Assembly: GCA_016716185.1 (NCBI GenBank)
Contig: JADJWV010000002.1
Coordinates: 1,774,501 to 1,838,500 of the forward strand
From: Saprospiraceae bacterium
GTDB taxonomy: Bacteria > Bacteroidota > Bacteroidia > Chitinophagales > Saprospiraceae
Length of the DNA: 64,000 nucleotides
Reading direction: 5' to 3'
A model generated the notes under the pieces. It did not search any database. It saw only the letters and a list, made by a program, of their open reading frames with translations, and had not been told where the DNA came from. Positions 8,930-17,326 of this stretch are shown one piece after another. The translations under genes were made by a program, and so were the position numbers. Each line of letters starts with the position of its first letter. Within the stretch, counting starts at the first letter, position 1.

Positions 8930-10114
8930 TTATTTAACCAAATGTCGATAAAGCCGGTTGTAAATTGAATTCAGTTTTTCTCCAACGCTTTGTTCGCTAA
9001 ATAATTGCATAGCTTCGCTGGAGATTTGAGCCCGGTTAAAATTGCATGATCCGGTGGCAAGCTTTAGCATTGCCGCGGTCAGGGCTGGTATATCGCCTTT
9101 TTCAACAAGACATCCATTGGACCGGCTGATTATTTCAGAAATGCCTCCTACCCTGCTTGCTATTACCGGTGTTCCGCAACATAAACTTTCAGCCAGGACA
9201 CACGGCATATTTTCCTTATTACTGAAAAGTACAAAAGCATCGGCCTGTTGAAAAACTCCGGCAAGTTCACGAGTCTCCAGTTTTCCAAGATACCGGACGT
9301 TTTGAGTAAGACCCAATTCATTTATCTTTCCTAGAATAAGTTCCTGGTCTTTGCCATAACCAACCAGATGCAATTGCAATTCCGGTCTGGTATTTACAGC
9401 CATAGCCATGGCCTCCAGAATTCCTGTGATGTTTTTATGGTCATTGTTAAATTCAGAAACATGCAGGAAAACAAAATCGGCATGATCCTTTTGGGAAGCC
9501 GGATTAAAAATTTTGGTATTCACTGAGTTGTACACTTGTATAGAATCAGCATTGCCTATGCCCAATTTTTTCATGGCAGCTAACAATTGTTTGGAAACTC
9601 CAATCAGGACATCAGCCTTTTGAACGACAATGGAGCGAATCCGGTTTTTGAGTTTTTCCAATGCTGAAAATTCAGATTGCAAGTAAAAAGTACTGTGTTC
9701 AATGACGATATATGGAATTTTGTGGAATAATTTAAGGAAGTAAGCTACAATTGCATGACGGAGTAAAACATGCACTACAATCAAATCCGGTTTGCCATAT
9801 TTTTTAAAAATGTGATTGAGGCATACCCGCGTAAGATAAAAAAATAATAAGAATTTATAAACCTTATCCATCCATCCGATTGATGAACATCGCTTTCGAT
9901 AATATACACGTAAAATTTCCAAACCATCCTCTACCGTCCACTCCGTTTCATGCCATTGATTTGACTGCCGCAATTCGGTGGATTTTAAATAAAGGACCAG
10001 GTTTTTTTGATAATTTTGAGTACAGCGAATATGTCTTTCGGTAAAAATTCCTTCGAGATTATCCGTTTTGTTGGGAAACCATTTAGGTAAATGCAGGATG
10101 TAGTTTGCTCCCAT
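8930..10114 (-). CDS. Family 4 glycosyltransferase
   Basis: GT-B fold retaining glycosyltransferase (GT4) of 394 residues, cytoplasmic or membrane-associated, transferring a nucleotide-activated sugar to an unknown acceptor. The N-terminal half begins HLPKWFPNKTDN with the acceptor-side pattern GIFTERHI. The C-terminal half has LHVSEFNNDHKN, then the GT4 nucleotide-sugar site with SNKENMPCVLAES and GTPVIASRVGG, in which Glu (EN) and Glu (AES) make the E-x7-E pair. It is the last gene of the long minus-strand run, and its ATG overlaps the pyrB stop by one base (TGATG), so translation is probably coupled. No other polysaccharide genes are adjacent. Confidence 0.85.
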   Translation of the reverse strand: MGANYILHLPKWFPNKTDNLEGIFTERHIRCTQNYQKNLVLYLKSTELRQSNQWHETEWTVEDGLEILRVYYRKRCSSIGWMDKVYKFLLFFYLTRVCLNHIFKKYGKPDLIVVHVLLRHAIVAYFLKLFHKIPYIVIEHSTFYLQSEFSALEKLKNRIRSIVVQKADVLIGVSKQLLAAMKKLGIGNADSIQVYNSVNTKIFNPASQKDHADFVFLHVSEFNNDHKNITGILEAMAMAVNTRPELQLHLVGYGKDQELILGKINELGLTQNVRYLGKLETRELAGVFQQADAFVLFSNKENMPCVLAESLCCGTPVIASRVGGISEIISRSNGCLVEKGDIPALTAAMLKLATGSCNFNRAQISSEAMQLFSEQSVGEKLNSIYNRLYRHLVK

Positions 10115-11058
10115 CAGGCATCGCTCTTGTTTTTTGAATTTGCTAGCAAATACAATACTGCCATTCTCACGGCTACGCCATTTTCAACCTGATCCAGGAT
10201 TATGGAATATTTGGAATCAGCAGCATCAGAATTTAACTCCACTCCCCTGTTAATAGGACCCGGATGCATAATGATAAGATTACGTCCATTGCGATCCAGT
10301 TTATCTTTATTGATTCCAAAAAATTGAGAATATTCTCTCACACTCGGGAAGTATTGCAGCTCCATGCGCTCGGTTTGAATTCGCAGTACATTTATAACAT
10401 CGGCCCATTTTAAAATATTTTCTAAGGTGTATTCGACTTCGACGCCCAGGCTGGATATATATTTGGGTATGATCGTAGGTGGTCCGCATACTTTGATATG
10501 TGCACCCATTTTTTTCAGGCATAAGATATTGCTTAAAGCAACTCTGCTGTGCAGAATGTCGCCAACCAACGCCACTTTAACTCCTTTGATGCGACCCATG
10601 GTTTCTTCTATTGAAAAAGCGTCGAGTAAGGCTTGGGTTGGATGTTCGTGAGTTCCATCCCCGGCATTAATTACCGTCGCACCAACTCTTTCCGACAAAA
10701 ACCTGGCCGCCCCAACTTTGGGATGCCGCACTACGACCATATCCACTTTCATGGCAAGTATGTTCTGAACCGTATCCAATAAGGTTTCACCTTTTGAGAC
10801 GGAAGAACCACTGGCAGAAAAATTGATTACATCTGCAGACAATCGTTTTTCGGCCAACTCAAAGGACATGCGGGTCCTTGTTGAATTTTCGAAAAAAAGA
10901 TTGGCAATGGTAATATCCCTTAAAGAAGGAACTTTTTTAATGGGCCTTTGCAAAACTTCCTTAAATTGTTTGGCTACATCCAGTATGATGCGTAGATCTT
11001 CAGTGCGCAATTCTTTAATCCCGACCAGATGTTGTACACTTAGTTTAGGCTCTGACAT
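10114..11058 (-). CDS. pyrB: Aspartate carbamoyltransferase, catalytic chain
   Basis: Cytosolic enzyme of pyrimidine synthesis joining carbamoyl phosphate and aspartate to N-carbamoyl-L-aspartate. Its 314 residues match the usual catalytic chain. It shows the carbamoyl-phosphate loop S59-T-R-T-R63 in FFENSTRTR, the HPTQALLD motif near residue 137, and HPGPINRGVE near 272. The start overlaps the end of pyrR by 14 bases, as in a translationally coupled pair. No pyrI regulatory chain is nearby, so it may be a PyrI-independent type (inference). Confidence 0.95.
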   Translation of the reverse strand: MSEPKLSVQHLVGIKELRTEDLRIILDVAKQFKEVLQRPIKKVPSLRDITIANLFFENSTRTRMSFELAEKRLSADVINFSASGSSVSKGETLLDTVQNILAMKVDMVVVRHPKVGAARFLSERVGATVINAGDGTHEHPTQALLDAFSIEETMGRIKGVKVALVGDILHSRVALSNILCLKKMGAHIKVCGPPTIIPKYISSLGVEVEYTLENILKWADVINVLRIQTERMELQYFPSVREYSQFFGINKDKLDRNGRNLIIMHPGPINRGVELNSDAADSKYSIILDQVENGVAVRMAVLYLLANSKNKSDA

Positions 11059-11620
11059 TGGGCTCTTTAGTTTTAGCTACATCAAAAAATAATACCTGAT
11101 CGTCACCCCCTTCCTCTTTAAGATCCACTTTTACATAGGATTGATTAACTGCATCAATTCGCGAACCGTAATAATCGGCCTGTATGGGCAATTGCCTGTT
11201 AAATCTCCGATCTATGAGCACAAGCAATTCAACTTTTTCCGGTCTCCCGTAATTTTGCAATTCCATTAAGGCAGCTTGAATGGTTCTTCCTGTGTACAAA
11301 ACATCATCGACCAGAATGACTTTTTTATTTTCGATTAAAAAATTGATTTGAGTCGGATGCGCTGAGGGTAATTTTTTGGAAGTTTTAAAATCATCGCGGG
11401 AAAACGTAATATCCATTTTTCCTAAGGGCAGTTTGTATTCAGCCTGGAGTTGTTCCAGTTTGCTGCAAATTCGCTCGGCAAGAAGGGCCCCTTTATGTTG
11501 AATTCCAATAATACAGCAATTTTCAAATGGGGCATGGTGTTCAATCAATTGATGACATAATCGTTCGATGACCAAATTCAGCTGAAGTTCAGACAATAAT
11601 ATTTTATATTTTGAAGGCAT
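11045..11620 (-). CDS. pyrR: PyrR bifunctional pyrimidine regulator / uracil phosphoribosyltransferase
   Basis: Type I phosphoribosyltransferase fold of 191 residues. The PRPP loop VILVDDVLYTGRT spans residues 101-113, and TFSRDD plus QHKGALLAERI match PyrR. In Bacillus PyrR binds UMP and the pyr mRNA to cause attenuation and also converts uracil plus PRPP to UMP. Here only 10 bases separate it from glnS upstream and it overlaps pyrB downstream, so there is no room for a classical attenuator next to it. The uracil-salvage role is therefore the safer call, with RNA binding elsewhere left open. Confidence 0.9.
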   Translation of the reverse strand: MPSKYKILLSELQLNLVIERLCHQLIEHHAPFENCCIIGIQHKGALLAERICSKLEQLQAEYKLPLGKMDITFSRDDFKTSKKLPSAHPTQINFLIENKKVILVDDVLYTGRTIQAALMELQNYGRPEKVELLVLIDRRFNRQLPIQADYYGSRIDAVNQSYVKVDLKEEGGDDQVLFFDVAKTKEPNVRA

Positions 11621-11630
11621 AGCTGTATGC

Positions 11631-13295
11631 TTATTTGTCTTTAATTTTAGCCCAGGAGTCTTTTAACCCAACGCTTCTGTTGAATACCAAATGTTCCAAA
11701 GAACTCTCCTTATCCAATACAAAATAACCAACTCTGACAAACTGATAGTGAGCTTGCGGGCTGGCATGGATCAAAGCTGCTTCAAGCTTACACTGCTGCA
11801 TGATGGTTAATGAATCCTTATTGAGTACCTGTGTAAAATCCTCAGCTTCATTGGGATCTTCCAGCGTAAATAGTTTGTCGTAAAATCGAAGTTCGGCATC
11901 AACAGCCGTTTGTGCTTCTACCCAATGTATAGTGGATTTTACTTTTAAGCCAGATTGGTCATTTCCACTCTTGCTTTCAGGAATATAACTACAATTTAAA
12001 GATATGATTTCTTCCGAAGAATTTTTAACGACTTCGTCACAACGAATGATGTATGCACCTTTTAATCGAACCAATCCACCCCGAGTCAATCTAAAATAAT
12101 TGGAGGGTGCATTTTCCATAAAATCATCCTGCTCTATGTAAAGTTTTTTGCCAAAAACTACCTTCCTTTTACCAGTTTCAGGCATTTCCGGGTTGTTTTC
12201 AATATCCAATTCTTCGTTTTGATCCGGATAATTGGTCAAATTGATGAGTAATGGGCGTGTGATGGCCATAACCCGGGTTGCTTTTTTGTTGAGGTCTTCT
12301 CTCAGAGCAAACTCAAGCAAAGAAAGATCAATGATATTATCGCGTTTTGCGACGCCTACCATCGTTGCAAATTTTCGCAAGGATTCAGGAGTATAGCCTT
12401 TTCGTCTGAAGCCACTTATGGTAGGCATTCTCGGATCATCCCAACCACTCACAAAGCCTTCATTAACCAGGCGCAGCAATTTTCTTTTAGACATTACTGT
12501 GAAACTCAGGTTTAATCTTGCAAATTCGTACTGCTGCGAAGGAAATATTCCCAATTCTTTTATAAACCAGTTGTAAAGAGGTTTGTGATTTTCGAATTCT
12601 AGTGTACAGATCGAGTGCGTAATACCTTCTATTGAATCAGATTGTCCATGCGCAAAATCGTACATCGGATAGATACACCAGCTGTTTCCAGTGCGGTGAT
12701 GGGCTTTATAAAGTATTCTGTAAAGTATGGGATCCCTTAAATGCATGTTAGGAGAGGCCATATCGATTTTAGCACGCAGCACTTTGCTCCCTTCCGCAAA
12801 CTCCCCTGCTTTCATTCTCGAAAATAAATCAAGATTTTCGGAGATGCTTCTTTCCCTGTATGGACTGGCAATTCCGGCTTCAGTTGGCGATTTCTTCATT
12901 CCAGCGATTTCATCTGAGCTGCTATCATCCACGTAAGCCAATCCTTTTTCGATAAGGACCACAGCAAATTGAAAGAGTTGGTCAAAATAATCGGAAGCAT
13001 AATATTCGCGATCTTCCCAATCAAATCCCAGCCAGCGGATATCGTTCTTTATGGACTCCACGTATTCTGTTTCTTCAGTTACAGGATTGGTATCGTCAAA
13101 ACGAAGATTGGTTTTTCCTTTGTATTTCAATGCCAGACCAAAATTCAGACAAATCGCTTTTGCGTGTCCAATGTGTAAATAGCCATTGGGCTCGGGCGGA
13201 AACCGGGTGTGCACTCTGCCACCATGTTTTCCATTGCGAATGTCTTCTTCAATGATCTCTTCAATAAAATTCAAAGCCTTTTTACTTTCTTCCAT
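11631..13295 (-). CDS. glnS: Glutamine--tRNA ligase
   Basis: Class I aminoacyl-tRNA synthetase charging tRNA-Gln, cytosolic. With the start at 13295 the protein has 554 residues, close to bacterial GlnRS. It shows RFPPEPNGYLHIGHAK (HIGH at 41-44), the DTNPVTEE motif shared by GlnRS and GluRS, VMSKRK as the KMSKS-like loop, and a C-terminal beta-barrel anticodon domain. The longest frame starts at 13334, 29 bases inside argS. The internal ATG (MEESKK) lies 10 bases past the argS stop and is preferred. Confidence 0.93.
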   Translation of the reverse strand: MEESKKALNFIEEIIEEDIRNGKHGGRVHTRFPPEPNGYLHIGHAKAICLNFGLALKYKGKTNLRFDDTNPVTEETEYVESIKNDIRWLGFDWEDREYYASDYFDQLFQFAVVLIEKGLAYVDDSSSDEIAGMKKSPTEAGIASPYRERSISENLDLFSRMKAGEFAEGSKVLRAKIDMASPNMHLRDPILYRILYKAHHRTGNSWCIYPMYDFAHGQSDSIEGITHSICTLEFENHKPLYNWFIKELGIFPSQQYEFARLNLSFTVMSKRKLLRLVNEGFVSGWDDPRMPTISGFRRKGYTPESLRKFATMVGVAKRDNIIDLSLLEFALREDLNKKATRVMAITRPLLINLTNYPDQNEELDIENNPEMPETGKRKVVFGKKLYIEQDDFMENAPSNYFRLTRGGLVRLKGAYIIRCDEVVKNSSEEIISLNCSYIPESKSGNDQSGLKVKSTIHWVEAQTAVDAELRFYDKLFTLEDPNEAEDFTQVLNKDSLTIMQQCKLEAALIHASPQAHYQFVRVGYFVLDKESSLEHLVFNRSVGLKDSWAKIKDK

Positions 13296-13305
13296 TGATT
13301 TTATT

Positions 13306-15144
13306 TTACATTCTGTCTGGCATTTCAATTCCAAGACAGTCCATACCCTGTTTTAAGATTTCCGAAACATGTTTACTCAAAAACATTCTGAAGAATTTTA
13401 GATCCTCCGTATCGGCATTGAGAATACTATAATCGTGGTAATACCTGTGAAATTCTTTTGCAAGTTGATAAAGATAGTTTGCCAGATGTGAAGGATCCAG
13501 ATCTTTTGCGGATGTCCGCATCACATTTCCGTATTCAGCCACCATCCGAATGAGTGTTCTTTCATTTCTATTTAACTCAATTGCATTTTCCTCAAATGAT
13601 TTCAATTCCGTTTGCTTTCTGAGAATTGACTGAATTCTGACGTATGCATTGACTATGTAAGGGCCTGTATGTCCCTGCATGTCGACGGCCTCCTTTGGAT
13701 CAAATAACATTCTTTTCCTGGGGTGTACCTTCAATATGAAATATTTCAAGGCAGCCAAACCAATCTTGTTAAAAATTGATTCTTGTTCTGTTGCAGACAA
13801 CACGGCAATTTCACCTCTTTCTTCGGCACCGGAGCGCGCTTCTTCAATAACTTTTTCGATCAGATCGTCAGCATCCACTACATTTCCTTCTCTTGATTTC
13901 ATTTTGCCTTCAGGAAGATCGACCATGCCGTAGGACAAATGATACAAATGCTCTGCAAAATCCAAACCCAGTAACCTGAGGGTTTCAAACAGTACTTTGA
14001 AATGGTAATCCTGTTCGTCGCCTACCACATAGATATACTTGTTGGCCTGATGTCTTTCATGTCGTTGGGAGGCAGTGCCCAGATCCTGAGTAATGTAAAC
14101 ACTGGTACCATCCATGCGCATCAGGATCTTTTTATCCAACCCGCGAGACTCCAGATCAACCCAGGTTGATCCATCTGACTCCTTATAAAATGTTCCTTTT
14201 TCCAGACCATGCTGAATGATGTCTTTTCCCAGAATATATGTTTGCGATTCGTAGTAGGTATAATCAAACGAAACTTGCAATCGTTTATATGTATGATCAA
14301 ATCCCGTATAAACCCATTGATTCATTTGTTTCCAGAGGGAAAGAGTTTCGGGATCGTTGGACTCCCAGGCCAGCAGCATTTTACGTATCTCTTCGCCAAG
14401 GGGACTGATGGTGTTAAAATATTCGTTTTTAAATTTGGATTTAAATTCTTTTGCGTCTGTACCCGGAAATTTTATCTCGTAAATGTCATGGGCTGACTGC
14501 GACTGAAGCCAGTTGTTGTATTCTTCCTGAAATTTAGTTTCAAACAGGACATAATACCTTCCAACAAAGTGATCCGACTTTATTCCACTGGATTCTGGGG
14601 TCTCACCACCACTCCATAGTTTCCAGGCAAGCATACTCTTACAAATGGCTACCCCTCTGTCGTTGATAACTTGAGTAGTCTCCACCTCATTTCCTATGGC
14701 TTTAAGGATTTTATTGACCGACCAACCCAGCAGGATATTCCGGATATGACCAAGATGCAGTGGTTTGTTAGTATTCGGACTGCAGTATTCTATAAGAATT
14801 TTCTCCTTCTTCGATGGGTGTTCCGGATCTTCTGGTAAATGACCTTGCGCTCCGGCTGTACTTTTTAAAAGATTAAACCAATAATCATTGGGTACGTCAA
14901 AATTGAAGAATGCTTTGACCAATTGATATCCTGAAATACTGTTCTGAGCAAGTAATTTAGCACCCAGTAAACTGGCAATTTCTTCGGGTGTTTTATTGAG
15001 TTTTTTAACCCAGGGAAATAAAATCAGTGTGTAATCTTTGTCATGTTCAGAGCTGCACGCCTGAATGTGCAGTTCACTTGCATCAACTGTAATATCAAAT
15101 AATTCCTGAAAGGCTTGTTGAAAAGAATATGTGAGTGGATTCAT
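13306..15144 (-). CDS. argS: Arginine--tRNA ligase
   Basis: Class I synthetase charging tRNA-Arg, 612 residues. An N-terminal additional domain (about 1-110) is followed by YCSPNTNKPLHLGHIRN, with the HIGH motif as HLGH (130-133). The KMSKS equivalent is GKMKSREGN near residue 405, followed by VVDADDL. The C-terminus is the DALR-type helical anticodon domain ending at PDRM. It sits 21 bases after rsmD and just before glnS, in one run of genes on the same strand. Confidence 0.95.
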   Translation of the reverse strand: MNPLTYSFQQAFQELFDITVDASELHIQACSSEHDKDYTLILFPWVKKLNKTPEEIASLLGAKLLAQNSISGYQLVKAFFNFDVPNDYWFNLLKSTAGAQGHLPEDPEHPSKKEKILIEYCSPNTNKPLHLGHIRNILLGWSVNKILKAIGNEVETTQVINDRGVAICKSMLAWKLWSGGETPESSGIKSDHFVGRYYVLFETKFQEEYNNWLQSQSAHDIYEIKFPGTDAKEFKSKFKNEYFNTISPLGEEIRKMLLAWESNDPETLSLWKQMNQWVYTGFDHTYKRLQVSFDYTYYESQTYILGKDIIQHGLEKGTFYKESDGSTWVDLESRGLDKKILMRMDGTSVYITQDLGTASQRHERHQANKYIYVVGDEQDYHFKVLFETLRLLGLDFAEHLYHLSYGMVDLPEGKMKSREGNVVDADDLIEKVIEEARSGAEERGEIAVLSATEQESIFNKIGLAALKYFILKVHPRKRMLFDPKEAVDMQGHTGPYIVNAYVRIQSILRKQTELKSFEENAIELNRNERTLIRMVAEYGNVMRTSAKDLDPSHLANYLYQLAKEFHRYYHDYSILNADTEDLKFFRMFLSKHVSEILKQGMDCLGIEMPDRM

Positions 15145-15165
15145 TCAAGCTGCAAAAATACAAAA

Positions 15166-15705
15166 CTATCCCTTAAAAAAACTGAAAAAGGTTTGACCAT
15201 AATTTTTTGATTTCCAATACATTGAGTGCGCCTCAAAACAATGGTCGGGATTGTGCTCCAAAACCAGTATGCCATTTGGATTCAATAAATTTTTACTAAA
15301 AATATGATCAGGGATCTCTGGAATGGCTTTTAAGGGATATGGAGGACCTGCAAAAATATAATCAAAATGGTCCTTTGTTTGATTGATAAAATCAAGATAA
15401 TCCATTACAAACAGTCTTACATACTCTTGCGACTGGAAGCTCAAGAGCATTTTTCGGGTGAATACATGACATGGCTTAAAATGATCGACATAGACAACAT
15501 CGGTACAACCCCTGGAAAGCAGTTCATAGGTATGAGCTCCGCTCCCACCAAATAAATCCAAGGCTTTGATTTCTTCAAAGTCCAATACATTGGCTAAAAT
15601 ATTAAATAAGGCTTCCCTTGCTATGTCTGTTGTGGGCCGGGTTGGCCATTTTGAAGCAGGCGGTGAAAAAACCCTTCCTTTAAATAAGCCACCTGTAATT
15701 CTCAT
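15166..15705 (-). CDS. rsmD: RsmD-like 16S rRNA (guanine-966-N2) methyltransferase
   Basis: S-adenosylmethionine-dependent methyltransferase of 179 residues, expected to modify G966 of 16S rRNA in the small subunit. The N-terminal MRITGGLFKGR and RPTTDIAREALFNIL are the RsmD signature; motif I is DLFGGSG (50-56). Motif IV, normally DPPY, reads GPPY (Gly120-Pro-Pro-Tyr123), so the catalytic Asp is missing through a codon (GGT) one base from GAT. That substitution makes activity uncertain. The start is one base past the stop of the DUF3822-like gene, a known Bacteroidota pairing (from memory). Confidence 0.85.
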   Translation of the reverse strand: MRITGGLFKGRVFSPPASKWPTRPTTDIAREALFNILANVLDFEEIKALDLFGGSGAHTYELLSRGCTDVVYVDHFKPCHVFTRKMLLSFQSQEYVRLFVMDYLDFINQTKDHFDYIFAGPPYPLKAIPEIPDHIFSKNLLNPNGILVLEHNPDHCFEAHSMYWKSKNYGQTFFSFFKG

Positions 15706-15706
15706 C

Positions 15707-16264
15707 TTACAAATCGGAAAGAGATATTGGACAGCATTTAATCTGCGAAAAGTACCGGCATAGATGCAGATAGACGGCTGAATCCGAGGTGATTTCTCCG
15801 GTGAGCATCAATTGCACCAGGTTTTTATCCTGCTCTGCATGTTTAAGCGCAGAAAGTGCATGGTACAGGATATCATCGGTGGTTTCAAAACTATGCAAAC
15901 GAACCCACTGCAACTCATTGAATCGGGTCAGATAGACCATGAGCTTGTTGGATAAAACAAAAAGGCACAACTGCGGAGCAACTGTATCTGGAAGACGCTC
16001 TATAATTTCCGGAAGGTATTCTGCAAGGTGTTTGATTTGAGATTCCTGAAATCCGTCTGAAAGGTCCTGGGGTCGCAAAATAAAAACCAGCTGATAGGGA
16101 ATTTTTTGCAGGGTCCTAACTACAGCAATTCCATTTGCACCAGTATTTAAAATCTTCTCCTGATTAGAGGTATCGCCATTCAACCGGAAATAAAAATCAG
16201 AATTGATGACAATCTTATTCCCCTGTTTATCGCGAAGATTTGCCCACTCTGTAATTCCTGCCAT
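15707..16264 (-). CDS. DUF3822-like protein upstream of rsmD
   Basis: Cytosolic protein of about 185 residues with no signal peptide or membrane segment. Its position directly before rsmD and its composition (ending in VYLHLCRYFSQIKCCPISLSDL split by short strands) fit the Bacteroidota DUF3822 family, which has an actin-like ATPase-type fold and unknown function. It is shorter than the 250 or more residues I recall for that family, so it may be a reduced form. An upstream ATG at 16273 is possible, but a near -7 box (TAATTTTA, 16280-16287, minus) would leave it leaderless, so the ATG at 16264 is preferred. Confidence 0.55.
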   Translation of the reverse strand: MAGITEWANLRDKQGNKIVINSDFYFRLNGDTSNQEKILNTGANGIAVVRTLQKIPYQLVFILRPQDLSDGFQESQIKHLAEYLPEIIERLPDTVAPQLCLFVLSNKLMVYLTRFNELQWVRLHSFETTDDILYHALSALKHAEQDKNLVQLMLTGEITSDSAVYLHLCRYFSQIKCCPISLSDL

Positions 16265-16288
16265 TCTAGTCATCCGCCGTAAAATTAG

Positions 16289-16296
16289 TAATTTTG
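16289..16296 (+). promoter_or_regulatory. -7 box (TAATTTTG) for tsaD
   Basis: Exact TAnnTTTG, 16 bases before the tsaD ATG. It sits next to an imperfect TAATTTTA on the other strand (16280-16287), making a compact divergent promoter. Confidence 0.55.
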
Positions 16297-16312
16297 CGGC
16301 AATAGCACATGA

Positions 16313-17326
16313 ATGAACGCTGTATCCAAAATCACGATTCTTGGGATTGAAACTTCCTGCGACGACACTTCGGTTGCCATAGTTCAGGATGGCAGCGTGC
16401 TCGTGAATTTAATTTCAAGCCAATGGATCCATCAGAAATACGGCGGTGTGGTACCCGAGTATGCATCGCGATTTCACCTGGAATCCATTGTTGATCTCTA
16501 TGAAATGGCCCTCGAAAAAGCCGGGATAGAACCCGGTGAGCTCAGTGCCGTTGCAGTGACCAGAGGACCCGGCTTACTCGGCTCCTTGATGGTGGGTTTA
16601 ACCTTCGCGAAATCAATTTGTTTGAGTTTAGACATCCCGCTTATTGAAGTGAACCACCTTCAGGCTCATGCCTATTCTTTATTTATTGAGCAGCAGCCGG
16701 TATTCCCTTTATTATGCCTGACTGTTAGTGGAGGGCATACGCAATTGCTGCACATCAGCGAGGATCATGAAATCAGACTTATCGGACAAACGGTTGATGA
16801 TGCTGCAGGAGAAGCCTTTGATAAAACTGGAAAGCTCCTGGGACTCCCCTATCCTGCTGGCCCTGAAATGGACAAACTTGCAAAAAAGGGTCAAGCTGTT
16901 TTTTCATTTCCCCCGGCTCAAATGCCGGACTACCAATATAGTTTTAGTGGATTAAAGACTGCCGTTTTGTATTTTTTGCAAAACCAATTGAAACAGGATC
17001 CGGAATTTATCAATTCCAATTTAGAAGACTTATGTGCTTCTGTCCAGAAGGTCATTATAGGGATGCTTCTGAATAAACTAAAGAAAGCTGCAATTGATTT
17101 AAAGGTAAAAAGTATAGGAATCGCTGGAGGAGTAAGTGCCAATTCCGGACTTCGGTCTGAATTGCAAGACTTATGCACGAAACATGAATGGAAATTATAC
17201 CTTCCTTCAATAGCTTATTGCACAGACAATGCCGGAATGATTGCACATTTGGGCTATTCGAAATATAAACGAGGAGCCTTCTCTGATCTGGGCATAAATG
17301 CTCTGGCACGCTATCCTATTGTGTAA
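16313..17326 (+). CDS. tsaD: tRNA N6-adenosine threonylcarbamoyltransferase
   Basis: TsaD/Kae1 transfers threonylcarbamoyl from TC-AMP to A37 of ANN-decoding tRNAs, with TsaB and TsaE. The 337-residue protein has LGIETSCDDTS at the N-terminus, the metal-binding pair His115 and His119 in NHLQAH, TVSGGHTQL, and the C-terminal AGGVSANSGLR and DNAGMIAHLG. It is essentially full length and complete. Its 3' end overlaps the convergent mutS2 gene by 11 bases. tsaB and tsaE are not in the window. Confidence 0.96.
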   Translation: MNAVSKITILGIETSCDDTSVAIVQDGSVLVNLISSQWIHQKYGGVVPEYASRFHLESIVDLYEMALEKAGIEPGELSAVAVTRGPGLLGSLMVGLTFAKSICLSLDIPLIEVNHLQAHAYSLFIEQQPVFPLLCLTVSGGHTQLLHISEDHEIRLIGQTVDDAAGEAFDKTGKLLGLPYPAGPEMDKLAKKGQAVFSFPPAQMPDYQYSFSGLKTAVLYFLQNQLKQDPEFINSNLEDLCASVQKVIIGMLLNKLKKAAIDLKVKSIGIAGGVSANSGLRSELQDLCTKHEWKLYLPSIAYCTDNAGMIAHLGYSKYKRGAFSDLGINALARYPIV

